Assembly: GCA_963814975.1 (NCBI GenBank)
Contig: CAWFFB010000005.1
Location: forward strand, 1-64,000
DNA: 64,000 nucleotides
Direction: 5' to 3'
Origin: CAVUXJ01 sp963814975
GTDB lineage: Bacteria; Acidobacteriota; Vicinamibacteria; Vicinamibacterales; CAVVIG01
Of the stretch, positions 30,713-39,789 are shown in pieces. Position numbers and translations under genes: made by a program. Position 1 is the stretch's first letter. Every line of letters begins with the position of its first letter. The notes below the pieces were generated by a model that was not told the origin of the DNA, searched no databases, and was given only the letters and a program-made list of their open reading frames with translations.

Positions 30713-32036
30713 TCACCCCTGGTATTGCAGGACGTTCAAGCCGCCATTCCAGTCGCGTGACGTAAAGCAGGCCATCGGACGTGACATAGATGTCGGCTGA
30801 TTTCGCAGACAGCGCGACATTCGGCCGCGGATCGATCAAGCGCTTCGGAAGCGGCGGCACCCAGTAGGCGATCTCCTGTGGCGCGAACGCGTCCTTGATG
30901 TCGAACACCCGCACCCCGGCATTGTTGTAGGTGGCGAAGATGGTTTGCTCGCTTCGATAGCTGCCTGGCCGGTTCTCGTGCAGGTTGTGCGGACCGAACG
31001 TGCCCAGCGCGCAAAAGTCCCTGTCTTTTGGGGTGGGCAGCGTGGAGATCGGCACTGGATTCTGCGGCGCGCGCACGTCCACGACGAAGGTGTGAAACGT
31101 TCCCTTGGCGCATTGTTCGGCGTTCGCTTCATCGGCCACCACGGCCAGGCCGCGGCCTGGCAAGGGCAGTGCCGTGTGGGTGCCGCCCGGAAACGGCGGG
31201 GACCAGTTGATGTGCGAGAGCAGCGTGGGCTTCGCCGGGTCGCTGATGTCGTGAATCGTGAGTCCCCCGTCGCGCCAGGCGGCATAACCACGGTCGCCTG
31301 CGGTGATCATATGGTGCAAAGCGGCCCGCCGCCCCTTGGGCAGCACGGACGTCTCGCCGGCCGCCCGATTCATGCCGGGCAGCCACCAGCGCGACACAAT
31401 CTCCGGTTTCGTGATGTCCTTCAGGTCGACAATGCAGAGAATATGGTCCGTGAAGCCGTCGAAATGAGCCGCGACGAAGGCGTAGCGTCCCCCCGGCCAC
31501 CACAGGCGGTTGATGCCGAACCCCTGCATCTCCAGAAAGGCAATCTCCTTCATCTCCGAGGGGTGGGAAATGTCGTGAATGCTCAAGCCCGAACGAAATG
31601 TCTTGCGGTTGGTGATGCTGTCGGCCAGCGCGTTCTCGAAATAGCCGCGCATGTTGTCGTACGACTGCATCGCCACGATGTTTGCCCCGTTGGCGAGCAG
31701 GAGCAGATCGTCGGCAACCTGTAGATGATGCGTGCGAGTGAAAGCTCCTCCCGTAAAAAAGCCGGCGGGCTTCAACCGCCGAGGGTCCGTTGCATCGAGG
31801 ATCGTCACGCCGTTGCTGAACATGTGTCCGACATACAGATGTCCGCGGTTGACCATGACCTGGACGCTGTCAGGTCGGCCGCCGATATCGCAATACGACA
31901 GATGGCGGATGCGCCGTCCAACGCCCCGCGCCGGAATCGGCGCTGCTTGTCCGGACACGGCCGCGTGGGGAAGGGAGAAAGACGCCGTCACACCGAGCAG
32001 CCCTTGCAGATATTCGCGGCGGGTCAGAGCGGCCAT
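30713..32036 (-). CDS. LVIVD-repeat exported protein (C-terminal frameshift)
   Basis: A protein of about 440 residues with a Tat-like signal (TRREYLQGLLGVTASFSLP) and LVIVD-type beta-propeller repeats: GVTILDATDPRRLKPAGFF, GLSIHDISHPSEMKEIAFL, ILCIVDLKDITKPEIVSRW and GLTIHDISDPAKPTLLSHI. A +1 shift near 30753-30759 separates the last strand; in the corrected frame the end reads DWNGGLNVLQYQG and stops at 30713. GGAGG precedes the ATG. Such propellers are exported binding proteins, often at the surface; no enzyme motif is visible. Confidence 0.85.
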
Positions 32037-32110
32037 GGTGCCTCCGTTTCAGTGCCGCCGGGGTCTGTTTCATCGTACGCCCGACCGGCACTGTGATGTC
32101 TTACCTTACC

Positions 32111-32206
32111 GCGGTGTTCACAAAGCCGGAGTACCGAAGTGTCCGGCGCTGCCGGACCTGCCGACGGTCCGCTTGAAGGCGGACATTACAGCATCGTGAA
32201 CACCGC
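32111..32206. repeat. 96-bp palindromic element (REP/MITE-like)
   Basis: Outer 11-base arms GCGGTGTTCAC (32111-32121) and GTGAACACCGC (32196-32206) are perfect inverted copies. Inside are two hairpins: GTCCGGC-GCT-GCCGGAC (32141-32157) and GTCCGC-TTGAAG-GCGGAC (32167-32184). It would fold as a three-way junction. It lies in the gap before the plus-strand gene starting at 32299. From memory, similar sequence recurs in Vicinamibacteria genomes; I could not check. Confidence 0.7.
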
Positions 32207-32298
32207 TGTAGGTTCAAGCTATTGTCTACAATTCAGCCCGGCCCAAGGTTTGACTGTTGATTGGCGCTGCTCAAGAATCGCATGAAAAGGAGAAGAAG

Positions 32299-33007
32299 AT
32301 GCCCAGCAAGACTCTCGATGCTGCTGGCCGCCTGCGCGGCTCTGGCGGCTGCATTCCTGACGGTCTCGACGGTCACGGTCGCGCAAGGGCCGTCCGCTCC
32401 TGCGGCAGCCGCCGCGCCGGCGCCTCCTCCTCCCCTGATGCCACCGTCCCTGCCGCCGAGCTATGTGGTCAATCTGATGACGCCGGAGGGCATCGCGGCA
32501 TTCAATACGCAGTGGAAGAACATGGACGCCAAGATCGTCGAAGTTCCGGCGATGCCGGGCGCCGGCGCCAATTGGAAAACGGCGTACGACATTCAGCCGC
32601 ATGCCGGCGAGAGCGGCTTCGACGATTCGTCCTGGCCGACCATCGGCGCCAAAGCGCTGGACGAACGGCGCGGCGGCGGCAGGGTGTTCTTCACCTGGTA
32701 TCGCGCGAACCTCACCATTCCGGCCACCATCGGCGGCTTCGATACGGCGGGCGCCAAGGCGGTCCTCACGGTGGCGGTCGACGATTACGCGGAAGTCTGG
32801 GTGAACGGGCAGATGCCTCGCCGCAGCGGTTACCTCAGCCCCGCGACGATCCAGGGCTTCAACATGCCGAATCGCGTGGTGCTCGCGGAAGCCGTGAAGG
32901 GAGGCGACAGGTTCCAGATCGCGATCTTCGGCATCAACGGGCCGATTTCAGTCGCGCCGTTGAATACGGTCTGGTTCCGTGAGGCGAAGATAGAGTTTTA
33001 TCGCTGA
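32299..33007 (+). CDS. Exported protein with galactose-binding-like beta-sandwich (likely frameshift near start)
   Basis: A protein of about 235 residues with a signal sequence (MLLAACAALAAAFLTV), a Pro/Ala linker, and a jelly-roll domain of the type at the N-terminus of glycoside hydrolase family 2 enzymes: GFDDSSWPTIG, FFTWYRANLTIP, VDDYAEVWVNGQ and FQIAIFGINGP. No catalytic domain is attached. The best ribosome site (AAAAGGAG) fits the ATG at 32299, which requires a +1 shift near 32315 to enter the main frame; alternatively translation starts at an ATG at 32282 in the main frame. It probably binds carbohydrate or a partner protein. Confidence 0.72.
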
Positions 33008-33036
33008 CCGCGAGGCACCCCGACACATCCTCGCTG

Positions 33037-34767
33037 TCAACGAGAGTGCGATTCGGACTCGGGTTCGACAGCAGGTATCCGAGCCGCGTTCTGCCGCCGC
33101 AGGACCGCCAGCGAGAGCACGATGGCGAAGATGCCGACGAACGCCGAATAACCAAAGAATACGAAATAGCCCGTGCCCAGGGCGGCAGGGCTGACGCCCG
33201 ATCGTTGGAGTGCTGTGGCGAAGGTCTCCTGAGGCAATCCGGCAAAGAGACCGTTGAAGCGCGACACAAAGCCGCCGATATCGGCACTCCTCGCGACGCT
33301 CTCGACGATGCGTCCCGATTGCGATGCGATGATGCGAGTGGGAATCGCATAGAGCGAGGAAAAAAGGGCGTATTGGGTGGCGGTGAACCCTACAGAGGTC
33401 AGACTCGACATATACGCGATGAGAGCGGTTCCGGCGAAGCCATTGGTAACGTTCTCGATGCCAATCGCAACGAAGAGCGCGAGCAGATCGTGGCCTCGTG
33501 TCGAGAGCCAGGCGAAGATGAGATTGCTGAGCGGTCCGACGAAAGCACCGATCACCAGTGCGCGCAAGCACCCGTACCGCGCCACTGCAAAACCGCCGGC
33601 CAGAACGCCCACCATCGTCATGACGACGCCGAAAATCTTTCGGACCTCCGCGATCTCCACCAGTGTGAACCCGAGATCGATATAGAACGGATTCATGATG
33701 TTCAGCACGAAGTCCGGGAGGCGGTAGAGGCAGATGAGCGCCAGGATGAGCGCCGCCTCGGAACCGTAGCGCGCGAAGAAATCCCGCAACGGATCGCCGA
33801 GCGCTGCCGACAGGAAGACGCCCGGCCGCGTGCGAGTGCCAGGGACCGGCAAGGTCGCAAGACCGATCACACTGAACCCCGACACGACGGCGAGCAAGTG
33901 GACCCAGACCCGGCCACCCGACGCCCAGGCCGAGAGCACGGCGTCGCGCGTGCCGGTCGCGCCCAGGCCGTTCAGCACGCCAGCAAAGGCGCCTGCATTG
34001 GCGGTCAGGCCTGAGCCCAGGAGAAGCGCGCCAAAAGCGACGATCGCCAGGCGGGCAGCCCATTCCAGGAAATCGCGTACGGGAGCGGGGAGAATGCCTT
34101 CCGCATGGATGGGCCGAATCGCGTGGTGCTCCTCGCGCGGGGCCGCCATCACCGCTACGACCCCCACCGTCATCAGCGCTGCCATCACCGCGTAAGACAA
34201 GTTCCAACCGTACGTTTCAGCGAGCAGGAGCGGCACCGCGCCCGCCACGAGCGTCGCGACCCGGTAGCCCCACTGATAAGCGGCCGCCATCGCACCCTGC
34301 CGGGAAATGTCCGCAGCTTCGATGCGCCATGCGTCGATCGCGATGTCCTGAGTGGCGGAGCAAAACCCGACAAGCACCGCGAAAACCGCGACGCTCGTGA
34401 GGCCGGTCGCAGGATTGGTGCCCGCCACCAGCCACAGTCCAAGCATGATCAGGCCCTGGCACACCAGCATCCAGGAACGGCGATGGCCAAGCCAGGCGGT
34501 GAGAATCGGCACGCGCGCGCGGTCTATCAGCGGCGCCCAGAGGAACTTGAAGGAATAGATCATTGTGACCAGGCTGAAAAAGCCGATCACTTCGAGCGAG
34601 AGGCCGGAGGCACGCAGCCAGGCCGACAGCGTGTCGAAGACGAGAAGAAAGGGCAGGCCAGCTGAAAACCCAAGCGCCAACATGACCATCGCGCGCCGTT
34701 CGATGAACACGGCGAGCGCCGACCCAGCCTTCTGGCTCGCAGGCACGAGTTCAGCTTGAGTGCTCAT
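33037..34767 (-). CDS. AmpG-like MFS transporter
   Basis: A 576-residue inner membrane protein with about 12-14 hydrophobic segments. The AmpG branch of the major facilitator superfamily is indicated by SFKFLWAPLIDRARVP after helix 2, GHRRSWML, the SATQDIAIDAWRIE motif of helix 4-5, and ENVTNGFAGTALIAYMSSLT. AmpG imports muropeptides (GlcNAc-anhMurNAc peptides) for cell-wall recycling. The insert of about 100 residues between halves is longer than in E. coli AmpG. It converges with the beta-sandwich gene. Substrate is inferred from family only. Confidence 0.85.
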   Translation of the reverse strand: MSTQAELVPASQKAGSALAVFIERRAMVMLALGFSAGLPFLLVFDTLSAWLRASGLSLEVIGFFSLVTMIYSFKFLWAPLIDRARVPILTAWLGHRRSWMLVCQGLIMLGLWLVAGTNPATGLTSVAVFAVLVGFCSATQDIAIDAWRIEAADISRQGAMAAAYQWGYRVATLVAGAVPLLLAETYGWNLSYAVMAALMTVGVVAVMAAPREEHHAIRPIHAEGILPAPVRDFLEWAARLAIVAFGALLLGSGLTANAGAFAGVLNGLGATGTRDAVLSAWASGGRVWVHLLAVVSGFSVIGLATLPVPGTRTRPGVFLSAALGDPLRDFFARYGSEAALILALICLYRLPDFVLNIMNPFYIDLGFTLVEIAEVRKIFGVVMTMVGVLAGGFAVARYGCLRALVIGAFVGPLSNLIFAWLSTRGHDLLALFVAIGIENVTNGFAGTALIAYMSSLTSVGFTATQYALFSSLYAIPTRIIASQSGRIVESVARSADIGGFVSRFNGLFAGLPQETFATALQRSGVSPAALGTGYFVFFGYSAFVGIFAIVLSLAVLRRQNAARIPAVEPESESHSR

Positions 34768-34908
34768 TCAACAGGGTCCCGACAGCTATTGTCCTCCACG
34801 AAACTGGCACAGAAGCCAGAGGATTGAGTCACGATCCCTGATGGACCGAGGCATGTGATCCAGACCTGCGACGCATCACGCTCGAATGCCTCAGGCAAAG
34901 GACCCACG

Positions 34909-34914
34909 TATAAT
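34909..34914 (+). promoter_or_regulatory. Consensus -10 upstream of the permease gene
   Basis: TATAAT occurs 47 bases before the GTG of the permease gene, with no good -35 at the right distance. It is a possible promoter for the permease pair. Confidence 0.35.
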
Positions 34915-34961
34915 CGGGGCTGCCCACGGCCTGGACGAGGCCAACGCCAGCAGTTCAGCGA

Positions 34962-35882
34962 GTGATTCGCTTTTTCTTCCGCCGTCTTCTGCTCACCATT
35001 CCGGTGCTCCTCGGAGTGGCGACGCTCGTCTTCTCTCTCATTCACCTCGTGCCCGGTGATCCCGTCCAGGCGATGCTTGGCGACAGCGCCTCTCCAGAAG
35101 ATATGGCGGAAATGCGGTCGCGTCTGGGCCTCGATCGGCCGCTGATCGTCCAGTACGTCGCCTTCGTCAAAGGCGCGGCAACCGGCGATCTCGGCACGTC
35201 GTTGCGAACGAACCGGGCCGTGGTCAGCGATATCGCGGAGCGGTTGCCGGCCACCTTCGAGCTGGCTGGCGCGGCGATGACGGCGGCGATCCTCATCGCG
35301 CTGCCGCTCGGTATCGCCGCGGCGGTGTGGGCCGGAACGCGCGTCGATCATGCGGCGACGACACTCGCGCTCGTCGGCATCTCGATGCCGACATTCTGGC
35401 TGGGCCCTCTTCTCGCCATCGTCTTCTCGGTGTCCCTGGGGTGGTTTCCGGTGTCGGGGCGTGGGACTCTTGGGCACCTGGTCCTGCCGGCCATCACCCT
35501 CGGCGCGCCGCTGGCAGCCGTGCTGGCGCGCATGACGCGCGCGAGCCTGCTGGAAGAGCTCCGCGAGCTCTATGTACTGGCCGCACGGGCCCGCGGCGTG
35601 TCCCGGACGCGCGCCGTGCTCAAGCACGCATTCCGCAACAGTCTCATCCCGATTGTCACGGTGCTGGGCCTGCAGTTCGGCGCCGTGCTCACGGGCGCAG
35701 TGATCACCGAGACCATCTTCGCGTGGCCGGGCGTCGGCCGGTTGCTCATTCAATCGATCAGCTTCCGCGATTATCCGGCGGTGCAGGGCTGCATCCTGTT
35801 GATCGCGGTGACGTACGTGTCGATGAATCTTCTGGTCGACCTGGTGTACGGATTCCTCGATCCGCGTATCCGCTATGAATAG
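34962..35882 (+). CDS. Peptide/nickel-type ABC transporter permease, DppB family
   Basis: This 306-residue inner membrane protein begins at a GTG with RFFFRRLLLTIPVLLGVATLVFSLIHLVPGDP, the classic DppB/OppB N-terminus. The membrane-domain EAA loop reads ELYVLAARARGVSRTRAVLKHAFRNSLIPIVTVLG. Six transmembrane segments are expected. It should pair with the DppC-like protein downstream. No ATPase or substrate-binding protein gene lies nearby, so these partners must be encoded elsewhere. Confidence 0.92.
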   Translation: MIRFFFRRLLLTIPVLLGVATLVFSLIHLVPGDPVQAMLGDSASPEDMAEMRSRLGLDRPLIVQYVAFVKGAATGDLGTSLRTNRAVVSDIAERLPATFELAGAAMTAAILIALPLGIAAAVWAGTRVDHAATTLALVGISMPTFWLGPLLAIVFSVSLGWFPVSGRGTLGHLVLPAITLGAPLAAVLARMTRASLLEELRELYVLAARARGVSRTRAVLKHAFRNSLIPIVTVLGLQFGAVLTGAVITETIFAWPGVGRLLIQSISFRDYPAVQGCILLIAVTYVSMNLLVDLVYGFLDPRIRYE

Positions 35883-36029
35883 ACGGCGCACGGATTCCAC
35901 ACGTTGGGCTCCAGCCTCTAGCGGTCTGTATTCGCTGATCGACTATCAGATACGGGTCACTGGGCGTCTGGCCAGCCGAAATCGGGAAATTCAAAACGCG
36001 ACGCTCAAAACCCAGAGCCCGAGAAATCC

Positions 36030-36825
36030 ATGCTGAAGATTGGCGCAGCCATAGTCATCGTCGCGGCGCTCGGGGCGCTGGCCGGGCCGGCGCTGACCCC
36101 GTTCGATCCGGCGGCGCAGGAACTGTCGCTGAGGCTGGCAGGTCCGACCGGGTCCCACCCCTTCGGCCTGGACGAGCTTGGCCGCGACATTCTGGCCCGT
36201 GTGCTGGCCGGCGCGCGCATCTCGTTCTATGTCGGGCTCGTAGTTGTCTCGATTTCGGCCGTCCTGGGGACCGTGCTGGGTTCGATCGCGGGGTACTTCG
36301 GCGGCATGCTCGACGATGCTGATTAGCCGGCTGATCGACATGCTGCTGGCGTTTCCGGGACTGCTGCTCGCCATCGCGATCGTGGCCGTCCTGGGACCGA
36401 GTCTCGTAAATGTGCTGTTCGCGCTGACGATCATCGGGTGGGTGGGCTATGCGCGGTTGGTGCGAGGACAGGTACTGCGGGCACGGGAGCTCGAATACGT
36501 CCAGGCGGCGCGAGCCCTCGGGGCGGGGGCTCCACGAATCCTGTGGCGGCATGTGATCCCGACGGCTATCCCGGTTGTGGTGGTCCAGGCGACGCTCGGC
36601 ATGGCGGGTGCGATTCTGGGAGAGGCCGCGCTCAGCTTCCTGGGCCTCGGGGTGCAGCCGCCCACGCCGAGCTGGGGCACGATGTTGAACGGCGGCCGCG
36701 CGCACCTTTTGGATGCGCCACATCTGACGCTCTTTCCGGGGGTCGCTATTGCGCTGCTCGTGCTGGGATTCAATTTCGTCGGGGACGGCCTGAGGGACCT
36801 CACAGATCCGAAGCACGAGCCCTGA
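36030..36825 (+). CDS. Peptide/nickel-type ABC transporter permease, DppC family (one frameshift)
   Basis: A permease of about 264 residues. The first part has the family N-terminus with FGLDELGRDILARVLAGARISFYVGLVVV. A +1 shift near 36310-36316 creates a stop at 36324-36326; the second part continues with LISRLIDMLLAFPGLLLAIAIVAVLGP, the EAA loop ELEYVQAARALGAGAPRILWRHVIP and GEAALSFLGLGVQPPTPSWG. Bridged, it is slightly shorter than usual DppC proteins because the N-terminal cytoplasmic segment is small. A 147-base gap separates it from the DppB gene. Confidence 0.87.
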
Positions 36826-36864
36826 TCTGAGCCTCGGACGAGCGAGGATCAGTAACCGCTGAGA

Positions 36865-38100
36865 TCAGCGGACCGATGCGTCCGACGCGCGTTGAAACCA
36901 GACAGCGGCCGCGGCCGGTTCGTCGAGTCGCATCGAGAGCTCGCCGATTCTCGTTGCCCGCGCGACGAACGCGCCGTCGATCCCCACAAGCGTGCCGTAG
37001 CCAATCAGCGCCGCCCTGGCGGCTGCCAGATGGTCCTGGCGTTCGGCCGCTTCGGCATAGGCGAGAAAGGCTTCCGGATCGACCGGGTAACGGTCGGTCG
37101 CCTGTTGCAGCACCCGCTCCGCGGCCTCGGGCTGGTTGGCCTTCAGCAGCGCCCGGCCGTACATCGTCAGCACGTCACTCGTGCCGGCCGCGATCGACGC
37201 CACGCGTTCGAGCGCCTCGAGGGCCTTGCTCAGGGCATCGCTGCGGACAAGCGTCAGGTCGAGCCACACCTTACCGAGCGCCGCGTAAATCGGCGCCTGA
37301 TTCGACGTCTTCTCCAAGGCATTGCTAAGCGTGAGGACAGCCAGCTCGCCGTGCCCGGTCCGGGCTTGCGCCAGCCCGAGGGCGACCTGCCGTTCGGCGT
37401 TGGTTCGATCGAGGAGGGCGATGTATTGCAATTGTTCGAGTTCATCGGTGGATCGTCCGAGGGAGCGATAGAGCTCGGTGAGCTCCTCTCGAGCCGGAAC
37501 CATCGTCGGGGCCAGCGTGACCGCGGTTTCGAACGCCTTGATCGCCTCGGGGAGCCGCCGTTTGTCGCGCAGGCAGAGGCCGAGCAGGTAATAGGGGTCC
37601 GCCAGTCGATCGTTGAGGCGGAGAGCCTGCGCGAGCGCCGCGAGCGCGGCCTCGATGCCGCCATCGCGGTAACGCGCGAGCGCGAGCTTGTACGCCACCT
37701 GCTCGGACCGGTCGTCGAGGTCGAGGCGGCGCTGGTAGACGTCGGCGGCGCCCTTGAAACGTTGTCGGCGGTAGAGGACATCGCCGAGGGCTTCGAGTGG
37801 CCGCGTGGCTGAGGGGTCGAGCGCCGCGGCTTTTCGGAAGTCGCGCGCCGCGGCATCCAGGTCGCCGCGCTGCCGGTATGTCTCGCCCCGCCGGAGGTGC
37901 GCCAGCATCGATTCCGGACGCAGCGCGATGGCGCCGCTGAATGCCTCAATCGCCCCAAAGCTCTGGCCGTCGCGCAGGGCGAGGTCGCCGCGGCTGAGCA
38001 GCACCCTGTATTGCTGCTCACGTGCCGCCGCCTGATACGCAGTCGCCCAGCCGACGCCAATCAGGGCGAGCACCAATATCAGCCCCAGGGCCCATTTCAT
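36865..38100 (-). CDS. Membrane-anchored TPR protein
   Basis: A 411-residue protein with an N-terminal transmembrane or uncleaved signal segment (KWALGLILVLALIGVGWATAYQA) followed by about ten tetratricopeptide repeats, for example LALRDGQSFGAIEAFSGAIALRPES and PYYLLGLCLRDKRRLPEAIKAF. TPR arrays mediate protein contacts, here on the outer face of the inner membrane. The start codon overlaps on the opposite strand the first possible ATG of the sigma factor gene; the two genes are divergent. Partner unknown. Confidence 0.82.
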   Translation of the reverse strand: MKWALGLILVLALIGVGWATAYQAAAREQQYRVLLSRGDLALRDGQSFGAIEAFSGAIALRPESMLAHLRRGETYRQRGDLDAAARDFRKAAALDPSATRPLEALGDVLYRRQRFKGAADVYQRRLDLDDRSEQVAYKLALARYRDGGIEAALAALAQALRLNDRLADPYYLLGLCLRDKRRLPEAIKAFETAVTLAPTMVPAREELTELYRSLGRSTDELEQLQYIALLDRTNAERQVALGLAQARTGHGELAVLTLSNALEKTSNQAPIYAALGKVWLDLTLVRSDALSKALEALERVASIAAGTSDVLTMYGRALLKANQPEAAERVLQQATDRYPVDPEAFLAYAEAAERQDHLAAARAALIGYGTLVGIDGAFVARATRIGELSMRLDEPAAAAVWFQRASDASVR

Positions 38101-38206
38101 GGCGCTATATCCTATCAGCGAGGGGAACCTCCCGCGTGAACCGGAGTCTAAACCAGCTATAGTGGGAAGCGCGGCACATTGGACGTCAGCATTTGGGGAC
38201 CTTGCA

Positions 38207-38812
38207 TTGAAGCAGGCGCGCGTCGCAACCTGGTCTGATATAGGCGGGCACGAGGCCACGCTGGTGCAACGCTGCGCCGCGGGCGAAGAGCCTGCGTGCT
38301 CAGAGCTCGTGGCGGAGCATCAGCGGATGGTCGTGCAGCTCGCGATCAACCTCCTGGGTGATCGCGACGAGGCGCTGGACCTTTCACAGGAAGTCTTCTT
38401 CCGCGTGTTCCGCACCATCCATCGCTTTCGCGGGCACTCGAGCCTGCGCACCTGGATCTACCGCATCGCGGTGAACCAGGCGCGCAATCGTCACCGGTTC
38501 TGGCGGCGGCGTCACCGGGCAGATCAGGTGTCGCTCGATGCGCATGTCGCCGCTCATGGCGACTGTCTCTCGGGCAGCGAGGCGCTCCCGGATCGGGTGC
38601 TGGCTCAAAAGGAGCTGGCCGAGCGGCTTGAGCGTGCGCTCGAGCACCTGCCGTTCGATCAGCGGTCGGCTATCGTGCTGCGCGAGGTCGACGGCCTGAG
38701 CTACGAGGAGATTGCGTATTCGCTCGGCGTTGCGGTTGGCACCGTGAAGTCGCGCTTGACGCGCGCGCGCCGTGCGCTGCGTCTGGAACTCGGCGAGGTG
38801 ACGTCGCTATGA
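38207..38812 (+). CDS. ECF-type RNA polymerase sigma factor
   Basis: A protein of about 201 residues with sigma region 2 (LVAEHQRMVVQLAINLLGDRDEALDLSQEVFFRVFRTIHRFRG) and region 4 (LPFDQRSAIVLREVDGLSYEEIAYSLGVAVGTVKSRLTRARRAL). It directs RNA polymerase to a specific regulon in response to an envelope or stress signal. I prefer a TTG at 38207 preceded by GGGGA; an in-frame ATG at 38099 would overlap the start codon of the divergent TPR gene and leave no promoter space. It overlaps the anti-sigma gene by 4 nt (ATGA). Confidence 0.85.
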   Translation: MKQARVATWSDIGGHEATLVQRCAAGEEPACSELVAEHQRMVVQLAINLLGDRDEALDLSQEVFFRVFRTIHRFRGHSSLRTWIYRIAVNQARNRHRFWRRRHRADQVSLDAHVAAHGDCLSGSEALPDRVLAQKELAERLERALEHLPFDQRSAIVLREVDGLSYEEIAYSLGVAVGTVKSRLTRARRALRLELGEVTSL

Positions 38813-39603
38813 AAACCCTGACCTGTCCGGCCGTCAAGCGGCTCCTGCACGCATTTCATGACGAGGAGCTGCCGATCAGCGACCAGATTGCCGTCGGCGC
38901 GCATCTCGAGTGGTGCGACGGGTGCGCGGCGGACTTTACCGCGCTCGGGCGCCTGCGTTTGGCGCTGCGTCGGCTGACGCCGGGGCGCGCCGCGCTGTCA
39001 TGGGAGGAGGAAGCGAGCCTCCGGAGGAGCGTCGTGAGCCGCGTGAAAGCGGAGCGCGCCACGTCGTGGTCGGCGCAGGCGCGCGAGGTGTTCGGCGACA
39101 TGCAGCTTGTCTATGCCGGCGTCGGCGCCACGCTGGCTGCCGTCCTCTCAGTCGTGTTCATGACCGGCCTCATGCGCTTTGATCCGTCGCCAGGCTCAAA
39201 TCAGAACCCGGTCCAGGTCAACGAGCACGTCCTGATGCCCCGTGCGCTGACCGAGCCGTTTGCCACCTCGCCCAGCGGGGGCGGCGATACGGCGTTCATG
39301 CTTGCAGCGGTTGTGACGCGCGAAGGGACGATCGAGAATCTCGAGCTCGTCAGCCCGCTCAGCGGACCTACCGCGCCCGGCACCGACGAGGCGCGGCTGG
39401 TGGAGAACCTGCTCGGCGCCGTCTCGCGCGCGCGCTTCGAGCCGGCGAGAGTCGCCGGTCTGCCGGTCGCGGTGAACATGGTCTGGCTGGTCGCACACAC
39501 GACGGTGCGGGCCTCCAGACCGGCACGTCATCTCCCCGTAACACCGGCCGCCAAGAAGCGCTCCGCCTCTCTCATCCAGCCGCCGCAGCCAGTGCTTCTC
39601 TAA
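38809..39603 (+). CDS. Zinc-finger anti-sigma factor with periplasmic domain
   Basis: A 264-residue protein. The N-terminal ZAS-type zinc motif (C6, HLEWCDGC with His32, Cys36 and Cys39) should bind the sigma factor encoded just upstream. A single membrane segment follows at about residues 100-121. The outer domain (about 140-235) contains AAVVTREGTIENLELVSP and RARFEPARVAGLPVAVNMVWLV, resembling the TonB C-terminal fold used for sensing or partner contact. The 4-nt overlap with the sigma gene supports a sigma/anti-sigma pair. Confidence 0.87.
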   Translation: MKTLTCPAVKRLLHAFHDEELPISDQIAVGAHLEWCDGCAADFTALGRLRLALRRLTPGRAALSWEEEASLRRSVVSRVKAERATSWSAQAREVFGDMQLVYAGVGATLAAVLSVVFMTGLMRFDPSPGSNQNPVQVNEHVLMPRALTEPFATSPSGGGDTAFMLAAVVTREGTIENLELVSPLSGPTAPGTDEARLVENLLGAVSRARFEPARVAGLPVAVNMVWLVAHTTVRASRPARHLPVTPAAKKRSASLIQPPQPVLL

Positions 39604-39789
39604 GCGCGTTGCGCAAGGGGGCGTACCATGTTTCGCGTGGTCGCGAAATCCGGCTGGCGGTTTTGAGCAACAGACTCCGCACTCACAACAGACGCGAACG
39701 CGGGAGCCCACGGAAGGGCGGTTCCGCGGTGAGTGCTTACACCGGCGATCGGTGTGCGGCGAGTTCAAGGGTGATCGTCGACGCTTCGG

